Below, piece by piece: positions 25,003 to 33,319 of a DNA stretch of 64,000 bases. Each line of letters starts with the position of its first letter. Positions within the stretch are counted from its first letter, which is position 1. Position numbers and translations under genes: made by a program. The notes beneath the pieces are model-generated. The model saw nothing but the letters and a program-made list of their open reading frames with translations. It did no database searches and was not told the origin of the DNA. The stretch spans positions 62,001-126,000 of the forward strand of contig JAUXXF010000021.1 of the NCBI GenBank assembly GCA_030681135.1, read 5' to 3'. Source of the stretch: Chlamydiales bacterium. GTDB lineage: Bacteria > Chlamydiota > Chlamydiia > Chlamydiales > SM23-39.

Positions 25003-26475
25003 TTATCCGGTCCTCTGCTTTAAAAATTCTATTAAAAGACGCACGCCAAAACCTGTCGCCTTTGTCGTAAAATAATGTTTCGGCTTAGAGTGATAACCAC
25101 TACCGGCAATATCAAGATGGGCCCAAGGTACGTCTCCCACGAATTCTTGTAAAAATAAAGCTGCCTTAATAGAGCTGCCTTCTCGAGTTCCGCTATTAAT
25201 TAAGTCGGCAATGTCCGATTTCATCGATTCGAGATAATCATGATGTACCGGCATTCTCCAAAGCATTTCTCCAGTGAGCTCTGAAGCCTTTAGGAGATCT
25301 GTCGACAATTTCTCATCATTAACAAACAGCCCGGCCATATCTTCTCCAAGGGCAATGACAATCGCTCCTGTCAAGGTAGCCACATCGATCATGCAGGTAG
25401 GCTGCAACTCTTTGGCGGCGTAGCTGAGAGCATCTGCCAAAATTAAACGCCCTTCAGCATCTGTATTCGTAATTTCTACAGTTTTTCCTGAATAAGAATG
25501 ATAGACGTCACCTGGTTTATAGCTATGAGCGTCGATGCAATTTTCTGCTAGAGGAGCAACGGCCGTCACATTGACCTTTAACCCCAAAGCTGCAGCCGTC
25601 CGAACAGCCGCAAGAACAGTAGCAGCTCCAGCCATATCGCACTTCATCGTCAGCATATTATCGGCAAGCTTAAGGTTCAGCCCTCCCGTATCATAGGTCA
25701 CCCCTTTGCCCACAAGCACAACATGCTCTTTAGATGTTGGATCTCCCTGATAAGAAGCAATGATCAAGCGAGGCTCATGGCTCGAGCCGCGGTTTACCGC
25801 GAGCAAAAGACCCATCTTCTCCTCTTCAAGCTTTTTCTTATCAAAGATAGTGGTCTTTATTTGTGGGTACGCCTTTTCCATCTCTTTTGCTAAATGAGCT
25901 AAAACAGTCGCTGTCTTCTCATCAGCATTGTTATTCACAAGATCTCGAACAAAATGGACGCCAACAACAATCTTTTGCAATGCTTCTAATTGAGCTAAAT
26001 GAGTTGGAGCCACATCGAGAAACACGAGCCTTTCCAAAAGAACCGAAGGGGCTTCTTTAAGAGACGCAGATTTGAGCCGCGTAAAGGCATAGTTTGTCAG
26101 TAGCATCCCCTCAGCGCAGGCTTCAAGAAGCTCTTCTTGGGCCATTCGATCTGATGCAGGGAGCTTTACATGAACTGTCTTTCCCATTTTTGCATGGATC
26201 GCCCGTGTTGCCGCTGCATACGCTCTTCTCAAAGACTCCTTGCTTGCTTTATCCTTCTGGCCAAGACCTAATAGCAAAACTCTGGGCTCTTTGGCTTTTT
26301 CTCGATAGACAAAGTACGTCTCTCCGAGCTTTCCTTTAAAGTCTTTCGCAGCAGCCAGAGCCTGCAGATCAGACCCTCCATCAAACACCCGCTCTAACGC
26401 TTCTCCTTCCCAAACAGGGACGATCAACGCGTCAGCAGATTCACGTTGATCGTAGGAGCTGACTAAAATCTTCAA
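25003..26475 (-). CDS. pepA: leucyl aminopeptidase (M17)
   Basis: A cytosolic di-metal exopeptidase that recycles imported or degraded peptides. Metal and catalytic residues are in place: VGKGVTYDTGG (Lys 257, Asp 262), Asp 280 in TMKCDMAGAA, and the signature NTDAEGRL at 337-344 (Asp 339, Glu 341, catalytic Arg 343). The 490-residue length is typical. It overlaps the ssb stop codon by four bases. The ssb-pepA order is that of CT044-CT045 in Chlamydia trachomatis. With the nearby peptide transporter it would turn host peptides into amino acids. Confidence 0.95.
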   Translation of the reverse strand: MKILVSSYDQRESADALIVPVWEGEALERVFDGGSDLQALAAAKDFKGKLGETYFVYREKAKEPRVLLLGLGQKDKASKESLRRAYAAATRAIHAKMGKTVHVKLPASDRMAQEELLEACAEGMLLTNYAFTRLKSASLKEAPSVLLERLVFLDVAPTHLAQLEALQKIVVGVHFVRDLVNNNADEKTATVLAHLAKEMEKAYPQIKTTIFDKKKLEEEKMGLLLAVNRGSSHEPRLIIASYQGDPTSKEHVVLVGKGVTYDTGGLNLKLADNMLTMKCDMAGAATVLAAVRTAAALGLKVNVTAVAPLAENCIDAHSYKPGDVYHSYSGKTVEITNTDAEGRLILADALSYAAKELQPTCMIDVATLTGAIVIALGEDMAGLFVNDEKLSTDLLKASELTGEMLWRMPVHHDYLESMKSDIADLINSGTREGSSIKAALFLQEFVGDVPWAHLDIAGSGYHSKPKHYFTTKATGFGVRLLIEFLKQRTG

Positions 26476-26984
26476 AACGGAACCTCGTCATCAAAACTAT
26501 GACCTTGAGAAGCCCCTGCGTTGGAAGACTTGCCAAACGCATCCATTCCGGCTCCTGCTTGAGAATATCCTCCAACATAAGGGTTGGCAGGCGAACTGTC
26601 ATGGCTTGTGCCAAAAGGGCTAGCAGGAGCGCCTGCAGCATGATGATCAGAGCCACCGGAGCGCCCTTCTGGCTTACCAAAGGGGCTAAATTGAATATCA
26701 ACCGCTCGAATCTCCATCGATACTTGATGCTTGCCTTCTTTGTCCTGGAAAATCTCAGGCTTTAAGACGTCTCCATAAACAATAATGGCACTTCCCTTCT
26801 TGAAATGAGGGAGCATTTTATCAAATAGTTCATCCCAAATTGTAATTCTCCACCAGATCGTATCATCTTGAGCGCCTTTACGGGTGCGAGTACCCACTCG
26901 AAGGGTCGTCACTTTTTTTCCAGTTGATGTAAAACGGGTCTCAGGATCAGCGCCTAAGTGCCCAGCAATCGTAATTTTATTCAC
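26472..26984 (-). CDS. ssb: single-stranded DNA-binding protein
   Basis: I choose the GTG at 26984, preceded by GGGGG about seven bases upstream, because the OB fold starts there (VNKITIAGHLGADPETRFTS). The frame is open to 27083 only through the repeat at 27016. The 170-residue protein has the OB domain (to about 110, including TIWWRITIWDELFDKMLPHF), a Gly/Ser/Ala-rich linker, and the acidic tip FDDEVPF, the variant of the DDIPF tail that recruits partner enzymes such as RecQ-type helicases. It heads the ssb-pepA-rluA operon. Confidence 0.93.
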   Translation of the reverse strand: MNKITIAGHLGADPETRFTSTGKKVTTLRVGTRTRKGAQDDTIWWRITIWDELFDKMLPHFKKGSAIIVYGDVLKPEIFQDKEGKHQVSMEIRAVDIQFSPFGKPEGRSGGSDHHAAGAPASPFGTSHDSSPANPYVGGYSQAGAGMDAFGKSSNAGASQGHSFDDEVPF

Positions 26985-27015
26985 AAATACCCCCAGTAAA
27001 ATAAAAATGTATATT

Positions 27016-27182
27016 GAGGGGGCCAGCAAAATCCCATTCGGGCGCAAATTCGCCCTCGCTTTGCCGATTCGGATTTTTCGCAAATCGCCTAAGACCCGAG
27101 AGGTTATGTCAATTTGCGAAAAACCAAATCGGCTTTGCGATCATCGAATTTGTGCCTCGAAGCGAGCTTTGCTGCCCCCCTC
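27016..27182. repeat. 167-bp long imperfect inverted repeat with possible target duplication
   Basis: The arms start GAGGGGGCCAGCAAA and GAGGGGGGCAGCAAA (complement). Further matching blocks are GCAAATTCGC / ACAAATTCGA, TTTGCCGATTCGG / AAAGCCGATTTGG and TTTTTCGCAAAT on both. The central loop of about 26 bases is at 27086-27112. The bases TATT stand directly outside both ends (27012-27015 and 27183-27186), consistent with a 4-bp target-site duplication. It occupies most of the gap between the ssb and lgt genes. Confidence 0.85.
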
Positions 27183-27233
27183 TATTCACTTAAAGTATAG
27201 TCTCAAATATGGGGAAAAATCAATAGGAACTTT

Positions 27234-28115
27234 TTACTGCGACACCCTCTTACATTCTTCCTGACGAAAGAAAAAATAGAGTAAATAAGCCCCTGCACCA
27301 ATCGGAAAAATACTTAATACCTGTCCCATTGTAAAAAAAGACTTACCAATCAAAAAACTTTGCTCTACTTTAAAAAATTCTATGCAAAATCTGCTGCTAA
27401 AAGTAAGGACGAGAAAAAGACCGAACAAGAACCCTTTCCCACGAAAATACTTAGACAGATAAGTAAATCTCCATAAAAGGATAAAGATCGCTAAATAACA
27501 GACGGCCTCATAGAGTTGAACCGGATGTCTTGGCGCTGGAAAAGAACGGTCCATGGGGTGCCCAAAAATAACAGCCCAGGGCATGGTTGTTACGGTTCCC
27601 AAAATCTCCTGGTTGCAAAAATTTCCTACACGAATGCACGCCCCAGCAAGCGCCGTTGGAACACAAATCAGGTCTAAAAGACGAATCCAGTGAACCTCGA
27701 AATAGCTTTTATAGCGACGAGCAAACAACATCACCCCGATCACAATGCCAATCGCGGCTCCGTGGCTAGCAAGCCCCCCTTTACGGATTAAAAAAATTTC
27801 AAGCGGCCTTGCCAAATAGTCTGAAGGATTTTCGTAGAATAAATAATGACCGAGGCGAGCGCCAACGATGGTCGCCACAATGACATACATCGTAAGCCTG
27901 TCTGCTAACCGCATCGCCATTTTTTTCGCCTCGCCAGAAGGATTTTCCGTAGGATCTATCAGCTTTAAGACCAAGCGATAAAAAACAGAAAAGCCAACAG
28001 CAAACCCCAGGGCAAAAAATCCCCCATACCAAAAAATGGGCCAGCCTAGACCAGGCAGGAAAAACATCTGAGGATCTGGATCCCAATAGATAAAAGAAAA
28101 AATACCCATATGCAT
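27234..28115 (-). CDS. lgt: prolipoprotein diacylglyceryl transferase
   Basis: Inner-membrane enzyme that attaches diacylglycerol to the lipobox cysteine of prolipoproteins, the first step of lipoprotein maturation. The 293-residue protein has about seven helices and the family motifs: YGGFFALGFAVGF, RKGGLASHGAAIG (the HGGxxG-like loop), ACIRVGNFCNQEILG (the RxGNFxNxE signature) and HPVQLYEAVCYLAIF. Its substrates in this window include the proteins at 5101, 21630 and 39903. In Chlamydia lgt is CT252 beside yidC; here it is separated from yidC by about 5 kb. Confidence 0.95.
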   Translation of the reverse strand: MHMGIFSFIYWDPDPQMFFLPGLGWPIFWYGGFFALGFAVGFSVFYRLVLKLIDPTENPSGEAKKMAMRLADRLTMYVIVATIVGARLGHYLFYENPSDYLARPLEIFLIRKGGLASHGAAIGIVIGVMLFARRYKSYFEVHWIRLLDLICVPTALAGACIRVGNFCNQEILGTVTTMPWAVIFGHPMDRSFPAPRHPVQLYEAVCYLAIFILLWRFTYLSKYFRGKGFLFGLFLVLTFSSRFCIEFFKVEQSFLIGKSFFTMGQVLSIFPIGAGAYLLYFFFRQEECKRVSQ

Positions 28116-28150
28116 AGTTCAAATTATACAGATCCTCCATTTAGAAATGG

Positions 28151-28206
28151 ACGAAAAAAAGAAAAGAACCCTAAAATCGACAGAATCTTCATTTCGAAAA
28201 AGATCT
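28151..28206. repeat. partial copy of family A repeat upstream of rlmH
   Basis: AAAAGAACCCTAAAATCGAC then AGAATCTTCATT resembles the right arm of 4754-4925 (AAAAGAACCCCAAAATCGAC then AGAAGCTCTTTATT). Only one arm is present. It lies directly before the rlmH start. Confidence 0.6.
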
Positions 28207-28207
28207 T

Positions 28208-28624
28208 ATGTTAAAAGTATCTATTCACACGATAGGCCGTCTTAAAGAAACATGGCTTTCTGAAGCGCTTCAGGAATACGAAAAACGACTAACAGGCAAA
28301 ATGCGCATCGAGTGGTTTTTATGGAAAGACGATGCGGAGCTAATCAAACAAGTTAAGCTAGAATCTTCCTGGATTGCCCTAGATGTCGAAGGAGAGCTCC
28401 TTTCAAGCGAAGAACTTAGCAAAAAACTCTTTGACACAGGTTCAAGATTTACCTTTGTGATCGGAGGGGCTCCAGGCCTTCCCCCAGCGCTCCTCTCTCA
28501 GGCCAGATGGCGCCTGAGCTTATCTCCTTTGACATTTACCCATCAAATGACGCGGCTTATCCTTGTTGAGCAGTTGTACCGCGCCCATGAAATTCAAAGA
28601 AATAGCCCCTATCATAAAGCGTAA
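28208..28624 (+). CDS. rlmH: 23S rRNA (pseudouridine-1915-N3)-methyltransferase
   Basis: SPOUT-class methyltransferase that methylates pseudouridine 1915 in helix 69 of 23S rRNA. The 138 residues show the knot motifs FVIGGAPGLP (SAM-binding loop) and the C-terminal signature LTFTHQMTRLILVEQLYRA then HEIQRNSPYHK. The length is close to the usual 155 residues with a slightly shorter N-terminal part. It is a single gene. The ribosome site is poor because the repeat copy at 28151-28206 abuts the ATG; AAGA at about -5 is the best candidate. Confidence 0.95.
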   Translation: MLKVSIHTIGRLKETWLSEALQEYEKRLTGKMRIEWFLWKDDAELIKQVKLESSWIALDVEGELLSSEELSKKLFDTGSRFTFVIGGAPGLPPALLSQARWRLSLSPLTFTHQMTRLILVEQLYRAHEIQRNSPYHKA

Positions 28625-28723
28625 TACCATTCGCGCAAAATCATAAAAAAACAAGTTACTTCCTAAAGCTCTAACAATAAATTTATTGCACCTTTAAAAA
28701 ATATATTAATTGCCTAAAAAACC

Positions 28724-28753
28724 TTGACGCGATTATGCTAGCAGTGGCATACT
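28724..28753 (+). promoter_or_regulatory. candidate promoter and operator of the toxin-antitoxin pair
   Basis: TTGACG at 28724-28729 is followed after 18 bases by CATACT at 28748-28753. Between and overlapping the -10 element is an inverted repeat TATGC-N8-GCATA (28734-28751), the size expected for autorepression by an XRE antitoxin dimer. Prediction from sequence only. Confidence 0.4.
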
Positions 28754-28774
28754 TTAAAAGATAAGGAATATTGA

Positions 28775-29155
28775 ATGAATGGCTCTAGTGCGAACCGGCA
28801 ACTCATTTACTTAGGATCTTCAAAGAAAGATGCTGAGAAACTTCCGCAAGAGGTAAAAGATTTATTTTCAGCGGCGCTAAAAATGGCTCTCATTGGTGCA
28901 ACGCATGAGGACGCCAAACCATACAGACATCATGGTAGCGGTGTTTTTGAAGTGATAGGAGATTATCGCAATTCCACATTTAGAGAGGTGTATACAGTAC
29001 GATACAAAGAAGTGGTTTTTGTGATTCATATTTTTCAGAAAAAGAGTAAAAAGGGATCTGAGGTACCAAAAGAAGACAAAGAATTGATTGAGCAAAGAAT
29101 GAAGTGGGCAGAACAAATTTATAAGGAGCTATATGGAAAAAAAAAGAAAAGCTAG
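28775..29155 (+). CDS. HigB/Gp49-like RelE-superfamily toxin
   Basis: A 126-residue protein of the phage Gp49/HigB-like group of RelE-fold toxins, ribosome-dependent mRNA nucleases. Matching features: LIYLGSSKKDAEKLPQEVKD, the mid-region KPYRHHGSGVFEVIGDYRN, and REVYTVRYKEVVFVIHIFQK followed by a Lys-rich helix ending in RMKWAEQIYKELYG. It precedes and overlaps its antitoxin gene (by 23 bases), the toxin-first order typical of HigBA. Its base composition is more AT-rich than the surrounding genes, which suggests horizontal acquisition. Confidence 0.85.
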   Translation: MNGSSANRQLIYLGSSKKDAEKLPQEVKDLFSAALKMALIGATHEDAKPYRHHGSGVFEVIGDYRNSTFREVYTVRYKEVVFVIHIFQKKSKKGSEVPKEDKELIEQRMKWAEQIYKELYGKKKKS

Positions 29156-29510
29156 AGGGTCTACTAAAGACAAGATTGAATATGAGGTAAGTTCGGGAAA
29201 TATATTTGAAGATTTTGGATTTGAAAATCCAAAAGAAGCGAATGTAAAATCTGATCTTGCTCTATTAATTAGAGGGATTATTAAAAAACGGAAGCTAACT
29301 CAAGAAAAGGCTGCTAAACTAATGCAAATAGACCAACCAAAAGTTTCTAAGATTGTCAGAGGATTATTATCTGAATTTACAATCGAACGGTTAATGAATT
29401 ATTTAATAGCTCTTGGATGCGACCTTGAAATTAAACCGACCATAGGAAAAACTGCAACTCCATCAATCCATGTCACAAAAAACACAAGTCTGAAAAGACT
29501 CTCTGCTTAG
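29133..29510 (+). CDS. XRE-family antitoxin (HigA-like)
   Basis: A 125-residue DNA-binding partner of the toxin. The helix-turn-helix spans roughly residues 52-90 (KKRKLTQEKAAKLMQIDQPK then VSKIVRGLLSEFTIERLMNY), followed by LGCDLEIKP, typical of HigA-type antitoxins. It starts inside the toxin gene (23-base overlap), which couples their translation. It would neutralise the toxin and repress the promoter at 28724. The first 40 residues are charged and probably hold the toxin-binding part. The stop codon lies in the terminator hairpin shared with the convergent membrane-protein gene. Confidence 0.88.
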   Translation: MEKKRKARGSTKDKIEYEVSSGNIFEDFGFENPKEANVKSDLALLIRGIIKKRKLTQEKAAKLMQIDQPKVSKIVRGLLSEFTIERLMNYLIALGCDLEIKPTIGKTATPSIHVTKNTSLKRLSA

Positions 29511-29531
29511 AAGCTGTTTAGGATCTAAGCA
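29504..29531. terminator. shared hairpin at convergent stop codons
   Basis: TGCTTAGA at 29504-29511 faces TCTAAGCA at 29524-29531. Both genes end with the codons GCT TAG inside these arms, so the hairpin contains the two stop codons. Possible bidirectional terminator. Confidence 0.45.
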
Positions 29532-29980
29532 TAACTTCTCGCTGCACGCCAATAGAGCATAGATCCATTTAATAGAGCGCAGCCGATAGCCACGTCGATT
29601 GCACCTTTCAGATCCAACGCAATGGGAATAAAGCGCAAAAGCATCCCTAAAAGCATCATGGAGGCAAGCAACAAAAGATACGAAGGAGCATAGACATGTT
29701 TTATATGAATCGGCAAAGAGAGCTCAGAAATACGAAGGCAGACTCTTCGAACAGTTTTGGAAAGCACAAAGCGTCCTTTGACAAAACCGATCAAAAGTCC
29801 TAAAGCAATAAGCAAAGCCGCTCCCTGCTGAGCGCTTGCAAAATAACGGAAAGACAAAGAGGTCTCTGGATGAGCGCCCAAGGCTCCTTCGGCGATTAAA
29901 ACAATCCCTTTGAACAAAAGCCAAAGCCCAACCATCATCCACACTAATCCTGAACAGATCATCCAACCTTTACGGCCCAT
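29525..29980 (-). CDS. small integral membrane protein, hypothetical
   Basis: I start at the ATG at 29980, which has GGGG about eight bases upstream, rather than at 30016. The 151-residue product has four hydrophobic helices: GLVWMMVGLWLLFKGIVLIA, GAALLIALGLLIGFVKG, YAPSYLLLLASMMLLGMLL and IDVAIGCALLNGSMLY. No enzyme motif. It resembles small conserved membrane proteins found across Chlamydiae, but I cannot name the family. It ends in the hairpin shared with the antitoxin gene. Confidence 0.7.
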   Translation of the reverse strand: MGRKGWMICSGLVWMMVGLWLLFKGIVLIAEGALGAHPETSLSFRYFASAQQGAALLIALGLLIGFVKGRFVLSKTVRRVCLRISELSLPIHIKHVYAPSYLLLLASMMLLGMLLRFIPIALDLKGAIDVAIGCALLNGSMLYWRAARSYA

Positions 29981-30072
29981 AAAAAAACCCCAATTGTACA
30001 AAAAAACAGTGTACACAAATCATCAATTATCGACAAAAATTGTTCTACTGCATACAATCCGCTTCACTAGAC

Positions 30073-30127
30073 TTGAGCCTATCATAGTAAAAAGTTTCAA
30101 TCGAAAATCGATGAAAATTTTAGGTTC
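30073..30127. repeat. partial copy of family A repeat upstream of the PIN/TRAM gene
   Basis: GAGCCTATCATAGTAAAAAG then TTTCAATCGA resembles GAACCTATCCTAATGAAAAG then TTCCAGTCGA at 4645. It continues with AAAATCGATGAAAATTTTAG then GTTCT, so the copy forms a weak inverted repeat of its own (TCGAAAATCGA core). Confidence 0.6.
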
Positions 30128-30165
30128 TCTGTCTTGTTGTCGTTAAATTTAATTGAGGATATAAC

Positions 30166-31287
30166 ATGAATGTCACTTTAGCTTTTACCCGTGTATTTTT
30201 CTTTGCGTTAAGTATTTTTTTCCTTACAACCTATATGATTTCAGGACCGAGCGGCTATACAACAGCGAACCTTCTGCTCGGGGTTGTCATGGGATCAATC
30301 CTAGGAACCCTTCTTATTGCCTTCGATCTACTCTTCAAACGATTTAATTTAAGAGCGTTTAATATTGCCATCGTAGGACTCTTCATTGGATACTTAATGG
30401 GTCAGGCGTTAGTGCTTATTTTATCAGCCATTCTAGATATCAGCTCTGCATCACTTCACTTAGCCCCACGAACCGTAGAAACGATTGAAATCGCCCTTTT
30501 CTTATTCGGAGTTTATACAGGAACCTTGATGTCCTTGAGAGCCGCTGACGAATTTTATGTGAGCATCCCCTTTGTCAAACTCACCCCAACCGCCCATAAG
30601 AAAAAAGATCTTTTAGTAGACATCTCAGTTCTTTCAGATCCGCGCATAATTGATGTCGCAGCGTCTGGCATCATCGACCACCATCTCGTCATTCCCCGCT
30701 TTCTCGTTAAAGAGCTCTATGCGCAAGCAGAAGTTGGAGACGAGATGATCCGCAATAAAGCCCGCAGAGCCTTAGATGTCATTAAAAAACTCGAAGCGAT
30801 CCCTGAATTAGAGCTCCGCTACAATGAAACTGATTTTCCTGAAGTCAAAGACACGATGAGCAAAATGATCCGTCTCGCCCGTCTTCTCGATGCAAACATC
30901 ATCACTGCAGATATCAGCCGTGTGCAAATGGCTTCCATCGAAGGAGTCCGCATCATCAATTTACACACCCTCTCCAACGCCCTGAAGCCTCTCATGCAAG
31001 CTGGAGAAAACATCAAAATCAAAATTCAACGTTACGGAAAAGAACCTCGCCAAGGCGTTGGCTATTTAGAAGATGGAACCATGGTAGTCGTCAATGGAGG
31101 CGGCCAATTTATCGGAGAGACCATCGATGCTCAAGTACTTTCTGTCAAACACACCTCATCTGGTCGGATGATTTTTTGCAACGCTCTGGATGAAGGAAAT
31201 TTTGAAGAAGGCGAAGGAGAAGAAGAGCCAAGCCATCGCCGCAATCGCTATCAAAACACCTATCATGACGATCACGAAGAACAGTAA
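30166..31287 (+). CDS. PIN/TRAM-domain membrane protein (YacL-like)
   Basis: The 373-residue protein has four N-terminal membrane helices (to about residue 125; e.g. NIAIVGLFIGYLMGQALVLI), then a PIN-type nuclease domain (LLVDISVLSDPRIIDVAASG, FLVKELYAQAE, and ANIITADISRVQMA with conserved Asp residues), then a C-terminal TRAM domain (GVGYLEDGTMVVVNGGGQFI). This is the layout of Bacillus YacL, a membrane-bound protein of uncertain function probably acting on RNA. The end is rich in Glu, Arg and His. It is five bases upstream of acpS, so probably co-transcribed. Confidence 0.85.
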   Translation: MNVTLAFTRVFFFALSIFFLTTYMISGPSGYTTANLLLGVVMGSILGTLLIAFDLLFKRFNLRAFNIAIVGLFIGYLMGQALVLILSAILDISSASLHLAPRTVETIEIALFLFGVYTGTLMSLRAADEFYVSIPFVKLTPTAHKKKDLLVDISVLSDPRIIDVAASGIIDHHLVIPRFLVKELYAQAEVGDEMIRNKARRALDVIKKLEAIPELELRYNETDFPEVKDTMSKMIRLARLLDANIITADISRVQMASIEGVRIINLHTLSNALKPLMQAGENIKIKIQRYGKEPRQGVGYLEDGTMVVVNGGGQFIGETIDAQVLSVKHTSSGRMIFCNALDEGNFEEGEGEEEPSHRRNRYQNTYHDDHEEQ

Positions 31288-31292
31288 GGTTT

Positions 31293-31694
31293 ATGCCAAT
31301 AAAAGGACTTGGAACTGACATCATTGAGATCGACCGTGTACGCAAAAGCATTGAGAGACACGGTCTTCATTTTCTCAACCGTCTATTCACTCAACAAGAA
31401 CAAGACTACTGCTATAAATTCAAAGATCCAGTGCCCCATTTTGCAGGAAGATTCGCTGCCAAAGAGGCCATCGTCAAAGCTCTCGGCACCGGATTTGGAG
31501 CTCAAGTCTCTTGGCATGACATCGAAGTGCTCAGTGATGAGCACGGCAAGCCTGTCGTGTTTTTAAAACCCCAGGCAATAGAAGCAGTGCTTGTGGAAAC
31601 AAAGGCAAAGACAGCCGAACCAGGAGAGATCCTGGTCTCCATCAGCCACTGCGAGACTTATGCAGTAGCGACCGCTATTTGGAGCAGTGGATAG
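31293..31694 (+). CDS. acpS: holo-[acyl-carrier-protein] synthase
   Basis: Transfers 4'-phosphopantetheine from CoA to apo-ACP, needed for fatty acid synthesis. The 133 residues carry the family signatures GLGTDIIEIDRV (Asp 8 binds Mg) and FAGRFAAKEAIVKALGTGFG (Glu of AAKEA binds Mg), and ISHCETYAVATAI at the end. The only oddity is Phe/Asp-rich spacing before FAGRFAAKEA; all key residues are present. It lies just after the PIN/TRAM gene with no room for a separate promoter. Confidence 0.95.
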   Translation: MPIKGLGTDIIEIDRVRKSIERHGLHFLNRLFTQQEQDYCYKFKDPVPHFAGRFAAKEAIVKALGTGFGAQVSWHDIEVLSDEHGKPVVFLKPQAIEAVLVETKAKTAEPGEILVSISHCETYAVATAIWSSG

Positions 31695-31760
31695 GAATAG
31701 AGGCGGCTGTATTCATTGGGAGTATTTATCTAACAACAGCGCGTTATTTACTTTTCAAGG

Positions 31761-33032
31761 TCATAGGGGGGGGCGCTCCTCAGGAGGACGACTGGCATCG
31801 GAATCAATATCAGACTCATCGCTAAAGTCTAAATCAACAGAAACAGTCTCACCATCGCTTCTTGGATTTTTACCAAGCAGTGGCTTCGCTTCTTCCCCGA
31901 GAAACAACTCAGACGCCTTATCTCCAATAAAAGAAATAACTCGGTCAATAGGTTCTAGTAGTTTTTTCGACTGTTCTAGATCTTTCTCTTTTCTTATTTT
32001 TTCTACCTCACAATCAACATCAATTTTTGACAAAAGTTTTGTCTCCACCTTTTTTTCTTCATGTGAAGGTTGCGACTTCCAGTAGTTTAACATCCGGAAA
32101 AAAAAGCCAAGATCTATGTCTGGGACATCTACTGGTTTATCACTTCCTCTGTCAGGGAGAGGCCTAGGCTCTGTTAAAGATATCGGATTTAAGGCAGGTC
32201 TTGGAGACGAAGCGGGTGTTAAGACCGGTGTAGGAGGCGTTGAGGCTGGAGCAACTGGGATCGAAGTAGTTAGAGGTGGTAGCACTGGGGGACGAGGCGG
32301 GTTAAGCGTTGAGGACGAAACATTCCTTTCTTGTGGATGGCGCTCTAGATCATTCAGATAGGACAGAGCTTCTTCCGAATTCATACCAGTTCGAGGAGGG
32401 AGGAAAGGCGTTGCGGCCGGAGTAGACGTTCGGGAGGGAAGCAGGGGTGGGGGAGGTAGATTAAGCATTCGACCCGAAACAGGAGTTGAAGGCGAACCTG
32501 GCGTCAGAGGAGTTGGGCCTGATGCGAAGAGAGGGGGGATCGTTAGGGCCGGAGTAGGCGTTAAAGCCGCCGAAGCAGAAGGCGTTGAGGTCGGAGCATC
32601 GTGGGGTCGTAGGACGGTGGGGCGATGAGACACATGACTCCTTAGAGGAGGGGTCGGAGGAGCTAAACTATTACCGCTATTACCACCAAACAAGCTCGCA
32701 AAAATCTGACCAGGAGGCGTACTTATCGAAGGACCACCGTGACATAGCATAAAATGGGCAACTAAAGCCGTTCCAAGACAAACAACAGGAATTCCCACCC
32801 CTGTAAAAACGCAAACCAACGCAGACAATGCAATGACACCAAGAGCTACGTAGTAGACTGTAAAAGCCAGGTCCTTAAGAGGATTAGGGGCGCCCTGTTG
32901 CTGAAGTTGAGAAACAGAACTATTTCCCAGACTGCCAGATTGAGATACTCCTGAACTTGCACCTCCGCCGGAGGTAGGGGGCGAAGGAGGTACTACTGAA
33001 CTTGGTAAACTTGCTGAGCCTGCCATAATCAA
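31761..33032 (-). CDS. Inc-like protein with long Pro/Ser/Thr-rich tail
   Basis: Unrecognised, 423 residues. The N-terminal 45 residues are rich in Ser, Gly, Pro and Gln (type III secretion-like). A two-lobed hydrophobic region follows (FTVYYVALGVIALSALVCVF and GIPVVCLGTALVAHFMLC, residues 56-99), the signature of Inc proteins. The next 200 residues are low complexity with repeating P-x-L-T-P and S-T-P patterns (ALTPTPALTIPPLFASGPTP). The C-terminal 110 residues are charged, with a possible coiled coil. The proline-rich tail could bind host SH3- or WW-type domains; this is inference. Confidence 0.7.
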   Translation of the reverse strand: MIMAGSASLPSSVVPPSPPTSGGGASSGVSQSGSLGNSSVSQLQQQGAPNPLKDLAFTVYYVALGVIALSALVCVFTGVGIPVVCLGTALVAHFMLCHGGPSISTPPGQIFASLFGGNSGNSLAPPTPPLRSHVSHRPTVLRPHDAPTSTPSASAALTPTPALTIPPLFASGPTPLTPGSPSTPVSGRMLNLPPPPLLPSRTSTPAATPFLPPRTGMNSEEALSYLNDLERHPQERNVSSSTLNPPRPPVLPPLTTSIPVAPASTPPTPVLTPASSPRPALNPISLTEPRPLPDRGSDKPVDVPDIDLGFFFRMLNYWKSQPSHEEKKVETKLLSKIDVDCEVEKIRKEKDLEQSKKLLEPIDRVISFIGDKASELFLGEEAKPLLGKNPRSDGETVSVDLDFSDESDIDSDASRPPEERPPL

Positions 33033-33319
33033 CCTTTTGTATTTTTATTAAATATATAAGATAATTATAACATAAATAATATATTAAAATCAACTAAAAC
33101 CACACAAAATAAATAACTATAAATCAACGAATTACATTAATATTACAAAGTGCTTATTGTTAATTATTTACGTATTTCAAAGAAAACAACCCTCTTTTCA
33201 CCCCTTTTGCTCGCCTTCTAATTTCCCAATATCCCTCAAAAAACAAAATGCACAAATGAGGCTAGACGAGTAATACACATTTTGGTAACCTTCGAAGGTT
33301 ATAATAGTTAGGATCATCG
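33033..33319. other. AT-rich divergent promoter region with palindrome before yidC
   Basis: 287 bases without a gene, very AT-rich over 33040-33180. A perfect 14-base palindrome AACCTTCGAAGGTT at 33287-33300 runs directly into TATAAT (33300-33305), about 14 bases before the yidC ATG at 33320. The palindrome could be an operator over a promoter, or the -10 match could be chance; no clear -35 is seen 17 bases upstream. Confidence 0.4.
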
